Source of the DNA: Hydrangea macrophylla | Lineage: Eukaryota; Streptophyta; Magnoliopsida; Cornales; Hydrangeaceae | Assembly (NCBI GenBank): GCA_033977485.1 | Contig: CM066984.1 | Coordinates: 44,151,100-44,215,099, forward strand | Direction: 5' to 3' | Length of the DNA: 64,000 nucleotides | In this document: positions 22,062 to 32,635 of the stretch, piece by piece | Layout: each line of letters begins with the position of its first letter | Numbering within the stretch: the stretch's first letter is position 1 | Notes under the pieces: model-generated | Told to the model about the DNA's origin: nothing | Seen by the model: only the letters and a program-made list of their open reading frames with translations | Databases searched by the model: none | Program-made: the position numbers and the translations under genes

Positions 22062-23100
22062 TCTGGTGGTTGACTCTAGGAGTTGGGAAGTACTTAGAAA
22101 TATGCCCGGATACTCCATAATTGAAACATCCTTTAGGGCTCTATCATGGGGCAACAGACGATCCCTGAGGCGGTGGTCCTCGCTGTTGCACTTGTTGAAG
22201 TTGGGGAAAGGCAGATTGGGGTTTCCTTGTTCTATCCCACATATGCTTGTTCCCTTAGAAATTGGTCAGGGGTCTCCATTCTTGTGTATTCCCTAGCGGC
22301 GTGGCTGGGAAATTTCTTAGTTGAAGGCCTCTTGGCAGCGATGTTCGATTTATCTGTGGTCTCTAAGTTGGGTAAGCATCCTTCTCCAAATTTATTGCTA
22401 ACCTCACTAACCTTTCAAAAGATTGGCCCAGTTGGCTGATTGTCATATGCCGGAGGTAAGGGTTGAGTCCTTGATAAAATCTCTTAACCTTCTTTGGAGG
22501 CGTATCTACCATATGTTGAGCAAAACGGGAGAGACGCTTGAATTGTGTAGTATACTCTTGCACTGTCCAATTCCCTTGAACCAAATTGATAAAATTCTTT
22601 TCCTGCGGATCCCTTTTTCATTCTCTGGGAAATACTTCTCTAGAAATCTGTCCTTGAATGTTTCCCAGGGAATTTTCCTAGTAGCGTCGACTCCGATGGT
22701 AGTTTTCTCAGCTTCCCACCAATCAGTAGTGGCATAAGTCAACTGAAATATATCTAGATGTCGCTTGTCTCGCTCCCTATCGGTCGCCTCAAAGATCAAC
22801 TCCATCTCGTGGATCCACTACTCGGCCTTCTATGGCTCCATTATACCGTTGAACTTCTCTGGACGTAGAGTACGAAAATGTTCCAGTAGTTTGTCACTTG
22901 TTTGTCTTTGGGGTGCTTTGTTGTTGCCATTGTTGTCGCTGGCATTGTTAGCGGCATTATTGTAGTTGGTGCCGATATGCTCCATAAGTTGCATAAACCC
23001 CTCGAACATGCCTGTAGGGTCCAAGCCTAGGGTAATGACCCTAGTCTGCCTTGCTGTCTGATCGTGAAAACCATAGTGATCCGCGTGCTGTGGACCTATA
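22062..23100 (-). pseudogene. Decayed chromovirus gag of element C
   Basis: Three minus-strand open pieces line up with element A gag: DPTGMFEGFMQLMEHIG and FRTLRPEKFNG (22830-23024), FQLTYATTDWWEAEK and FLEKYFPE (22506-22805), and VQEYTTQFKRLSRFAQHMVDT (22363-22584). Near the C-terminus (about 22090-22135) a zinc knuckle is recognisable as CFNYGVSGHISKYF, in which two of the cysteines of CxxCx4Hx4C are tyrosines. Frameshifts separate the pieces and the start codon is not clear. Gag would form the capsid, but this copy is dead. Confidence 0.82.
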
Positions 23101-23329
23101 TAGGGATCTATCTATTAGACATCGATTGTACTCATAGATAACAATACGAATATAGTAGAAGATAGTTCACAAACTACAATAATTATCACATTACTAGCAA
23201 AAAAGATCCTCGTACAGATAACTACAAAACATCTACTAAACATCGAAACTTACTGAAGGAAATCTTAAGGTTCAAAGTTTAAATGTGTAGGACAATCAGT
23301 GAGCGCATCAAATACATGATAAAACCTAG

Positions 23330-23341
23330 CCTCTGATACCA
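23330..23341 (-). other. Primer binding site of element C
   Basis: Read on the minus strand: TGGTATCAGAGG, preceded by GGATTTT as in element A. It lies between the LTR end (23349) and gag. Confidence 0.75.
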
Positions 23342-23348
23342 AAAATCC

Positions 23349-23871
23349 TATCACGCCCAGAGCAACAAAAATTGGGAAAATAAAATTCCTTTTTGGGTCC
23401 ATAGGCCATGACTGGTGAAGTCATATGATTGTCTGCACCACACAGTTCTAAACAACAGAGCAAAGATAATAATAAAATATCAAAGTTTGCATTGTATGTA
23501 ACACAAGGTTTCAAAGCTATTACATTAGAGCCAGGAATAATAAATTGAACTAAGGTTTTAAGGCAGCATATACAAAATACTTAGTATCCCAAAACATAAA
23601 ACATCAAGAACTATAGTCTAATCCTAATCTTCAGCCTAAATAGATGTAACCACCCATGTAGTAGTCCTCTCTTGTGTACCTATTCTCAGTATAGCCATCC
23701 TATACATATTCTCCCTCTGGGTAGATCGTTGAATCCTTCCCCTGCATTGACATAAACAGGATAGGCTAAACATAGGATATCTAGGGCATAAACGCTATCA
23801 GCTAATGAAAGCTAAGTAAATAAAATACTAATAGGGTATCATAGTACAAAGTTATTACCAATTATGACAAA
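23349..23871 (-). repeat. Element C 5' LTR, 3' part
   Basis: Begins on the plus strand TATCACGCCC, where related LTRs have TGTCACGCCC or TGTCACACCC, so the terminal CA of the LTR has probably mutated. It ends at the insertion site of element D, with ACAAA (23867-23871) repeated on the far side at 29426-29430. Confidence 0.75.
23867..23871 (+). repeat. Target site duplication ACAAA (left) of element D
   Basis: Identical to 29426-29430 at the other end of the element; 5 bp as expected for Ty3/gypsy integration. Confidence 0.9.
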
Positions 23872-26592
23872 TGTCACACCCCGATTTTTAGACAACCAAA
23901 TACCCATTCAATAATATCCCAACCAGTATTTAATTGCCCAAAAATCTGAGAGTGAAAAACAATCAACTTGTCACACATTTGAAATAGTAAACTTTGCTGA
24001 AAAATGTTCCTCTTTAAAATAATTCACAAACTTTAAGTAACAAAAAAAATAATCATTTTCATTGAGATCTCCATGATAAAATTCTAAACTACAATTTACA
24101 ATAATAAAGAGAATTATGTTGCCATAACAAAATAAGAAATCCACATTTTTACTAAACTTGAATCAGAGCTACTACAATCGTCCCATAACCCCAAAATAAT
24201 AAAATACAACATGGCCCATAATGCCAAGAAATAAATAAATCAAGATCACGAAGCAAAATAAATAACAATTAAAATCCACTCGTAGATCTCTGAATCACAA
24301 AATTTACTCCAACCGCTAACAAGAACTATTCCTGAAAATAAGAACCCGACTACGCTCCACGAAGAACGCACCCGGTGATAAAATCACACGGGTCAGTACA
24401 CACGGTACTGGTGTGAGTTAAATAAATAACATAATAATGAAGTCTTAGGGATAACGCACAGTCCCTTAGAATACCACACCGCAAAATAAGAAATTTATCG
24501 GGCAAGAGAGTAGTTCCACTCACACTTCAGGACAAGCGGTAGTTTCCTTCAATGTGGTGGCAGTGGCTCCAACCCCGAATAAACATAACTGAATACTTAC
24601 CGGTCGGGTATCTATGGTGAGTCAGCCCTGCATAAAAGTTAGTGGACCCACCATCCTGTAATATATAGTTATCACAAACCAAGCAAATAAGTCAGTAAAC
24701 AACATTTCCACATTCTAGCTTAAACGTCGCATTCATTATTCCAAACTTATCAGTCTTATGAAATACTCCATTGTCATTATTTATTAGCCTTTAATTATCT
24801 TTGTGTTCCCTAGGTTCACCACTTGGCCACCCTCTATGGTACAGCCCACACATATATCCCATGTGTGCCCGGACATACTAACAACACCCACTCCGGTGCC
24901 AGTTTGGTTGGGGTATCAACCAAACCAGGTATACACAACGGACGGCTAGTCAATATGTCAAGACGTCTATACAATATAAGCCGAGCATAAAGCTTAGGCC
25001 AGCTTGATCACGAAGCCACTGGCAAAAAGTACACTCCACAAGTCTTAAGCCAGCTTGATCACGAAGCCACTGGCAAAAGAGTGCGCGAGCTACCAAAAAT
25101 AATAACACAACAACAAGGAGTAGTGAACACTAAGGTCTTTTCCCAGTTTCTTACCATCTACGTTAATTCTCATAAGTACCCATTCATGAGGGTTTAATCA
25201 CGTCATTAACCACTTCGGCAATTTATCATTTATTCCATTGAATATCATTATCCAATTATTCACGATAAGGCCTTTTTTTTTTTTTTACCAAAATTCTATT
25301 CAAGTCTCTAGCGTAGTATTTTCATAATAATTATTTAATACCACACATAGAATAAGTTGGGGTTTCTTAACACATATCATATAAAATCGACACTCAACAA
25401 TACTATTTAAAACAGTCCCAAACATACCCTTACATTAAACAGTCCCAAAAACCAACATGAACTGAAATTATTCCTCATACTAATTCCGCACAAAGAAACA
25501 TCTCTAACAATATTCATAAACACAAATTCGAAATTCGGAGTTAACATTCACTGCTACTGTGATATAAATTTTCTGCCCAAACGGTGCAGAATTGGGAAAA
25601 ATGCTATTAGACAAAAGTTGTGCAGAATTGCGTTTTACATGGGGCAACGCAAACAGAAAGCTAAAATTCCAAACAAACGATTCTGTACAATATTTTGAAA
25701 ACTCAGCGATCATAGAAAAACCAATAAAAATGAATTTTCCTACTTATTTAATTAATTTATTTTTCTTTCTCCCTAGGTTAATCTCATGAATCTGAACATT
25801 AGTCTATCAACGTATAACCATATCTATTTGGGTAATACTAGGATCCAAATCAACAAATCACATACGATACTAAAATTTATATATCAATCCAAACATTTAA
25901 CTTGCAATGATTGATTCAATTGCGTATACATATATACCCACGTGTGTATATGTATACCCAAAGTATATATATTTAACTCACCAGTTGTGCCAAATCCCAC
26001 AAAGATATGAATCGACGTTAACCACGACGAATGCACCGCATATGATTCAACGATCATTCTCATTCTTCCTCTTCGTCTGCTTCCTCTCTCTTTCTCTTCC
26101 TCTCTATTTCTTTATTCTCTTTTCTCTCCCTCTTTCTCTTTCTCTTCTTCTTATCTTCCCTTGGTGGCTAGGGTTGAGATAGTAGGGGTGAATGTATTGT
26201 TGGGAGAACTAATATAGGGTTAACAAGACATAATCCCGTTTTTATTTTTACCCCTTCATAAAAATACATCATATGACCCCAAAATGCATTGCAAAGTACT
26301 AAAATGAGTTACCCATTGGGTACCCATGACCCAGGTACTTAATTCTTATGTTAAATACATTGTTTAGAATATTTATGGGCCCTGTAAACACTACTAAATT
26401 ATAAACACATCAATTCTTTAAAATTTAAACTTACACAAATTTATCCCATCACTTAAGTTTATAAAAATATTCACATCGATATATAACCATAAAAATAAAT
26501 ATCCATAGCTAATTTATCACATATAAAAATTCGGGTGGCCACATTAACATATAAAAATAAATATTTATATCTTGAAATTACGGGGTGTTACA
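23872..26592 (-). repeat. Element D 3' LTR (left, 2721 bp)
   Basis: Plus-strand ends TGTCACACCCCG and GGGGTGTTACA, an imperfect inverted terminal motif. It is near-identical to the right LTR outside one large gap. It includes a GA/CT-rich stretch (26040-26165), the 66-bp units and a hairpin GTTTGGTTG..CAACCAAAC near 24905-24930. A 91-codon plus-strand frame (25907-26182) is antisense to the element and not a credible gene. Confidence 0.92.
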
Positions 26593-26609
26593 TGCTACAC
26601 TCCTTAAAG
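26593..26609 (-). other. Polypurine tract of element D
   Basis: On the minus strand CTTTAAGGAGTGTAGCA immediately precedes the 3' LTR, after TTCGGGACGAAATTT. Element A has the same TTCGGGACGAAATC-type context before its 3' LTR. Confidence 0.75.
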
Positions 26610-27701
26610 AAATTTCGTCCCGAAATTTGAAGCAACGTTATATGTACAAAACAATTATGAATAAAATTAAGCACGCAATTTCATACAAAATTGTGATTAC
26701 GTTTTAACTCTCAACCATACGAGACCAAGTACGCCGAGCGGCTAATCCAAACAAGGAAACCCTCATATATATATACTTTATTCTCGTATAATTAATCGTC
26801 AAAAGGTAATCAACAACATAAAGTTTGATGCAGAGATTGTGAATATAAACTTTGCATGTAGCATGCTCACATTTAATCAATGATTTAACAATATGCCCAT
26901 GTTTGCCTCTTACCATGTCCCGAACTCCTACTACTCGGGATACCCAATACTTACAACTCAAATGTATAGCTTCAAGATCATTCAGAACCTTTCACTATGA
27001 ATAAGAATACCCGTCCAAATTAATAAGTTGTGGTAGATGTAAGAAAACCTCTGGCTCAATATACACTCCCGAAAAATAATAAGGCATAGAAATTCCATAT
27101 TGAGAGATACGATAGATGCAGCAGTAGAATATCAGCCGATAATACCAGCTTCATAATAAGAAATCTAAAATACCCGTTGATAGATAAGAAATCCCAGAAT
27201 ACCAATAATAATAGAATCCGCTTCAGAAAACCATAATAATCAATAGAGATGAGAAGGCTAGAAAACCAGTTGATAACATAAGAAATCCAGAAATCCAATC
27301 CTTGCATCCAATTGCCGTACAAAATTTCTCAAGTCCATCGTATTCACCCACATAACTATTCCATAAACGAAAATAGAACTCCCCTCGATACAACCCCAAT
27401 ATACCAATACAAGATACATGCACTAACATGCAAATTTAACCATTATTCTATATGCTCATACTTGGTCTCAAAAATAACATGCAGTTAATACCAAGCAAGG
27501 AAGCAAATCAATATGTACGAGAATACGGTTCACAAACTACTACTAAGATATAAAGACATTATTCACATTACAAAGCACATAACAACAAGAAGCACGTAGT
27601 AGAACATACTCCCAATCCCAAAGAAATTCGCAAACCTAAAGCTCTGACAAGCCCATAAACCACGATCTGAGAATCACTTAGACTCGCTAAGCTAACCTTA
27701 A
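26610..27701 (-). other. Non-coding interior of element D
   Basis: About 1.1 kb with no gag, protease, RT or integrase motif in any frame. Frames of 60-90 codons exist on the minus strand (27056-27322, 26704-26961) but are hydrophobic, low in complexity and unlike any retroelement protein. It is the main reason to call D non-autonomous. Confidence 0.8.
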
Positions 27702-27713
27702 GCTCTGATACCA
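27702..27713 (-). other. Primer binding site of element D
   Basis: TGGTATCAGAGC on the minus strand, three bases after the end of the right LTR; complementary to initiator Met tRNA. Confidence 0.88.
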
Positions 27714-27716
27714 AAT

Positions 27717-29425
27717 TGTCACACCCCAATTTTTTAAACAACCAAATACCCATTCAATAATATCCCAACCAGTATTTAATTGCCCAAAAATCTGAGAGTG
27801 AAAAACAATCAACTTGTCACACATTTAAAATAGTAAACTTTGCTGAAAAATGTTCCTCTTTAAAATAATTCACAAACTTTAAGTAACAAAAAAAAATAAT
27901 CATTTTCATTGAGATCTCCATGATAAAATTCTAAACTACAATTTACAATAATAAAGAGAATTCTGTTGCCATAACAAAATAAGAAATCCACATTTTTACA
28001 AAACTCGAATCAGAGCTACTACAATCGTCCAATAACCCTAAAATAATAAAATACAACACGGCCCACAATGCCAAGAAATAAATAAATCAAGATCACGAAG
28101 CAAAATAAATAACAATTAAAATCCACTCGTAGATCTCTGAATCACAAAATTTACTCCAACCGCTAACAAGAACTATTCCTGAAAATAAGAACCCGGCTAC
28201 GCTCCACGAAGAACGCACCCGGTGATAAAATCACACGGGTCAGTACACACGGGTCACCAACATGGACTGAAATTATTCCTCATACTAATTCCGCACAAAG
28301 AAACATCTCTAACAATATTCATAAACATAAATTCGAAATTCGGAGTTAACATTCACTGCTACTGTAATATAAATTTTCGGCCCAAACGGTGCAGAATTAG
28401 GAAAAATGCTATTAGACAAAAGTTGTGCAGAATTGCGTTTTACATGGGCTTAAGAGGACAGAAAGCTACAATTCCCAACAAACGATTCTGTACGATGTTT
28501 TGAAAACTCGACAATCATAGAAAAACCAATAAAAATGAATTTTCCTACTTATTTAATTAATTTATTTTTCTTTCTCCCTAGGTTAATCTCATGAATCTGA
28601 ACATTAGTTTATCAACGTATAACCATATCTATTTGGGTAATACTAGGATCCAAATCAACAAATCGCATATGATACTAAAATTTATATATCAATCCAAACA
28701 TTTAACTTGCAATGATTGATTCAATTGCGTATACATATATACCCACGTGTGTATATATATACCCAAATATATATTTAACTCACCAGTTGTGTCAAATCCC
28801 ACAAAGATATGAATCGACGTTAACCACGACGAATGCACCGCATATGATTCAACGATCATTCTCATTCTTCCTCTTCGTCTGCTTCCTCTCTCTTTCTCTT
28901 CCTCTCTATTTCTTTATTCTCTTTTCTCTCCCTCTTTCTCTTTCTCTTCTTCTTATCTTCCCTTGGTGGCTAGGGTTGAGATAGTAGGGGTGAATGTATT
29001 GTTGGGAGAACTAATATAGGGTTAACAAGACATAATCCCGTTTTTATTTTTACCCCTTCATAAAAATACATCATATGACCCCAAAATGCATTGCAATGTA
29101 CTAAAATGAGTTACCCATTGGGTACCCATGACCCAGGTACTTAATTCTTATGTTAAATACATTGTTTAGAATATTTACGGGCCTTGTAAACACTACTAAA
29201 TTATAAACACATCAATTCTTTAAAATTTAAACTTACACAAATTTATCCCATCACTTAAGTTTATAAAAATATTCACATCGTAATTTGTACTAAAAAAATT
29301 AATACACATAGATATATAACCATAAACATAAATACCCATAGCTAATTTGTCACATTTAAAAATTCGGGTGGCCACATTAACATATAAAAATAAATATTTA
29401 TATCTTGAAATTACGGGGTGTTACA
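27717..29425 (-). repeat. Element D 5' LTR (right, 1709 bp, internally deleted)
   Basis: Same ends as the left LTR. A segment matching about 24406-25450 of the left LTR is missing: after CAGTACACACGG the sequence jumps to ACCAACATG at about 28250. It also has about 33 bp near 29281-29315 that the left LTR lacks. The deleted part includes the 66-bp units. Confidence 0.9.
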
Positions 29426-29430
29426 ACAAA
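29426..29430 (+). repeat. Target site duplication ACAAA (right) of element D
   Basis: Matches 23867-23871 exactly. Confidence 0.9.
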
Positions 29431-30600
29431 TTAGATATAATGCTACTAATAATATCTTCTCCTTATTCAACTCATCATTAATCAACCATTAATCTTCTTA
29501 TTATGCAAAGACTAACATGCTCTAAGAATTGATAAACAACTTGACAATACGATTATCTAGATACACCCTTGACCACAGTCCCCAACTAGGGCACAACGTT
29601 GATCAGACTCTATCAATCCATGCTATACTAGGGATGTACCATTGATCTCAATCCATGGCTTCCAACAATTAAGGACACAGTGTCAATCAATTCCTATCCA
29701 TGCAGAATCATCTTTCTCACGAGTATTGATTGCAGTCCATAGCTTTCAACAATTAAGGACACAACATCAATTAATGCCCGTCCATGCACAATGCACCACC
29801 CATACCAAACTTATACCAACCTATAACCAGAATGACTCTCGACACTCCCATGTGGCCAACCTAATAGGATACAATAAATGGTGACCGATTTGATTCACGA
29901 CAGATAGATTAACTAACATTATTAATAACTACACATTACTATCTCCTGGCGCCTTGTTATTTATATCATTACCACGGTACCACATATATGAATCTTAGAA
30001 CAACAATTAAATAGTTCATAACATAAACAATAGGAAATATCCACATTCTATAACTACCAATCGATTTGGACCAAGGTTCAATCGATTGCACAATCTTGGC
30101 AATCAATTGGGAAGAACTAATGGCAATCAATTAGTAAAATAGCCAATCAATTAGGATATCTTACCAATTGATTCAGACAACGTCTTCTTACCGAAGATAG
30201 GCATAGACGAACTGGTATATTATAGGGCATATTATACGCATTATTCTTCATCAACACTCATGCAAGAACTCCTAAAAATGCTATCAAGTGAGTATGGAGC
30301 TCAACGGAAGGTTCAACTTGCAGTGACGGTCCTTTGTGGAGCTCGGGGTGTTCGGTGAGCTTTCTCTCCCTTCTCTTTCCTCTCTGTCTTAGCTCTCTAC
30401 TACCTCTTCTCTTTTTCTCCTCCCTCTCCTCTTTGCTCCGAGTGTGCGTGTGTGTGCGTATGGATATATATGTTAGAAAATTATGTTCCCAGAATCCATT
30501 GTTAGCACTTAGAAATTGTTACTACAAAATTTTATGTGAAAGCTACAATAACCCAACAAGGGCGGAACAGAGGTTACCTTTAACTGTATAAATGGATTAC
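29426..30600 (-). repeat. Element C 5' LTR, 5' part
   Basis: Continuation of the LTR split by D. It contains a diverged duplication of about 100 bp (29640-29800, CAACAATTAAGGACACA twice), several CAATCGATT/CAATCAATT motifs (30058-30180), and a CT-rich stretch (30350-30440) matching the R region of element B's LTR at 34690-34800. AAGTGAGTAT at 30287 matches the related site at 34643. The expected LTR start is not seen, because fragment F begins at 30601. Confidence 0.6.
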
Positions 30601-32635
30601 TGTTATCACACCCATACTAGGGTAAATAATCATTTTAAATGCATAACTGTTATCTTGAATTATTAATGTTGATTAATAATTTTGAGTAGAGTTGACGAAG
30701 CTCAACGGTGAGGTGTCAATTGAGGACACGGTAATCAGAGAATCATGAGGCATTAATATGGATAAATGATATTTATGACTTAAATGTTATTTGACATTGT
30801 CTAGTATATGTGAATAGTAATTATACCTGTGTAGTGTACTTTTCTGATAGTTTGATCTTGTTAAAGATCATTTTGAATGAATTAGAGATAACTCATATGA
30901 CACATTGAATAAAAGGTAGGTTATCTAGAAATTTCATGAAAAAAGTTTTCAGAACGTAATTATGCCGACAAACGGAACTTAGATGAAAACTTCCATGATT
31001 TATAATTTTCACTCATGAAGCAATGAATTAGATATACAAGACATTTCAAGGAATAATTAGAAGTTTTGAAAACTCGTGGGGAGGTAAACGTTATTCCTGA
31101 GAGTCGAGGCTATGTATAGAAAGCTAAGAGATATTTTCATTTACAAGTTTTCCAAAATCTAAAATCAAGAGAGGCAAAAGGGGGATTTCTTGGCTTAGAG
31201 CTTCTCGACGAAAATCGACGAACTTTCATTCGATTATTCTTCACTAAATTTCATATTTGGACTCCTCGAGGTAAGAGCTACGTTTTGATAGTTGTTAGGC
31301 TTCATTTGGTTAAGTTTTTATGAAAATTTTAATTCTAGGAATTTGGAGAAAACATGTGTATACTTGTAGGAATCACTTAAGATCGGAGATTTGGCTTAGA
31401 ATCAAACTTCTTGTAATTCCCTTAAAAGTATAGAATGATAGCTTAAGGTATGAATTCTTAACATATAACATATAAGGAATTTTGGATGTTTAGATATCAT
31501 GTATGATATTGTGATTCAGGCAAAACTCATGTGTTAATCTAGACCCATTAAGTTTACTGCGAGTACGTATGAAAAGCAGGGTGATATGGTTATGTGTACA
31601 TGCTAAGTGGCTATGTGGGTCAAAGGAGAGTTTGGTACAACTTCATGCCGGGGTACGCCTCTCGATGTTTGAGCGTTATAGTAGCAACGATTTCTTGCTT
31701 AGTTTGGGAATTGGCCATGCCAGAGTAGTTGGGTGCAATGGTTGATAGCCTTTGGGCTTGCCATTGGCATCATGATTGACAGACTTTGGGCTTGCCGATA
31801 TACCCGATAACTGCGTGTCTCTCTCCCTAGTGACTATTTGACGTGGAATAGATGTTTAAGGCTTGAATTGTTATATATGCATATGTTTAGAATTGTTCAC
31901 CTAGCATATAGCTGAGTAGTGGAGACTTCTTCCATTGTAGGTGACAAAAAGAAAGGAAAGAAGAAGCGTGAGGAGGAGGCCATGGGAACGACGGGAATCA
32001 TCCTCTTGTATGTGTTTTGTTTTCATTTATGGGATTTAATAAGTGATGTAAGGATCTCAAACTATGTTTTGTTGAACTTAGAACTTAGGAATGGATTTAG
32101 AAATGTTGTAATATGTGATTAAACTTCTTATAGTTAGATTTGAATGAATGTGAACTCTTGAATTTGCATTTTGTATACGTAACTTGTCAAATTTTTGATT
32201 TTGAAGGGATGTTGTTGATGTTTTGTGAATTGAACCAAATAAGCCTTAGCTTGTGTCATTATCGTTCATTTTCAAAGTTTGGTAATGATTAATGAATGCT
32301 CTTATAGTTTCATTATAGTTTGCAAGGATTGAAATTATGTTTGAAGATTTTAAAGTGAAGTTGATCGATCCTTAGCCAAAATTCTGCCAAAGGGGGAAGA
32401 ATTCTGCCAAAGGGGGAAGGATTCTTCCAGGGGGTCTTTCGACCAGTCGAACGGGGCAGTTCGACCGGTCGAAAATACTCTTGCATGGTTTCCTTTTCGA
32501 CCCCTTCTGAAAATTATTTAAATATTTTAATTGGTTCTTAGGGTACCTTTGGGACCCCTTTTAACATAAATTCATCCGGTTTGAAATATAATTATATTTT
32601 CAATTTCATACGGATTTTATAACTAGAGGGTATTG
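30601..32635 (+). repeat. LTR fragment F, chromovirus-like, plus strand
   Basis: Starts TGTTATCACACCC, typical of Del/Tekay-like LTR starts. It holds a purine stretch GGCAAAAGGGGGATTT, a CTCGAGGTAAGAG donor-like site near 31264-31276, and a tail with repeated ATTCTGCCAAAGGGGG (32388-32420) and palindromes TTCGACCAGTCGAA and TTCGACCGGTCGAA (32438-32476). It ends where element B begins. No gag is attached, so it is a solo LTR or an LTR interrupted by B. Small frames inside it are not convincing genes. Confidence 0.6.

Larger units (their letters stand above)
23872..29425 (-). mobile_element. Element D: non-autonomous LTR retrotransposon, complete
   Basis: A 5554-bp element with matching LTRs, TSD ACAAA on both sides (23867-23871 and 29426-29430), a tRNA-iMet type primer site next to the right LTR and a purine tract next to the left LTR, giving minus-strand polarity. 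The interior is only 1124 bp and has no gag or pol motif. It would need proteins from a related element, likely a Tekay-like chromovirus, since primer site and purine-tract context match those. D lies within the LTR of element C. Confidence 0.92.
22058..30600 (-). mobile_element. Element C: decayed Tekay-like chromovirus, 5' part only
   Basis: On the minus strand: LTR fragments at 30600-29426 and 23871-23349, a primer binding site, then gag to 22062. The LTR is interrupted by element D. Gag is cut off by the D-family LTR fragment, and the upper LTR end is cut by fragment F. Pol is not visible. LTR sequence such as CCATAGGCCATGAC matches elements A and B at the same place, so C belongs to the same broad family but is much more diverged. 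Confidence 0.75.

Noticed and set aside
25907..26182. 91-codon plus-strand frame conserved in both LTRs of element D (also 28712-28984)
   Set aside because: Antisense to the element, CT-rich low complexity at its end, and conserved only because the LTRs are duplicates.
30601..30610. TGTTATCACA read as the end of element C's LTR on the minus strand
   Set aside because: The plus-strand reading as a start of LTR F (TGTTATCACACCC) fits the following sequence better; the alternative remains possible.
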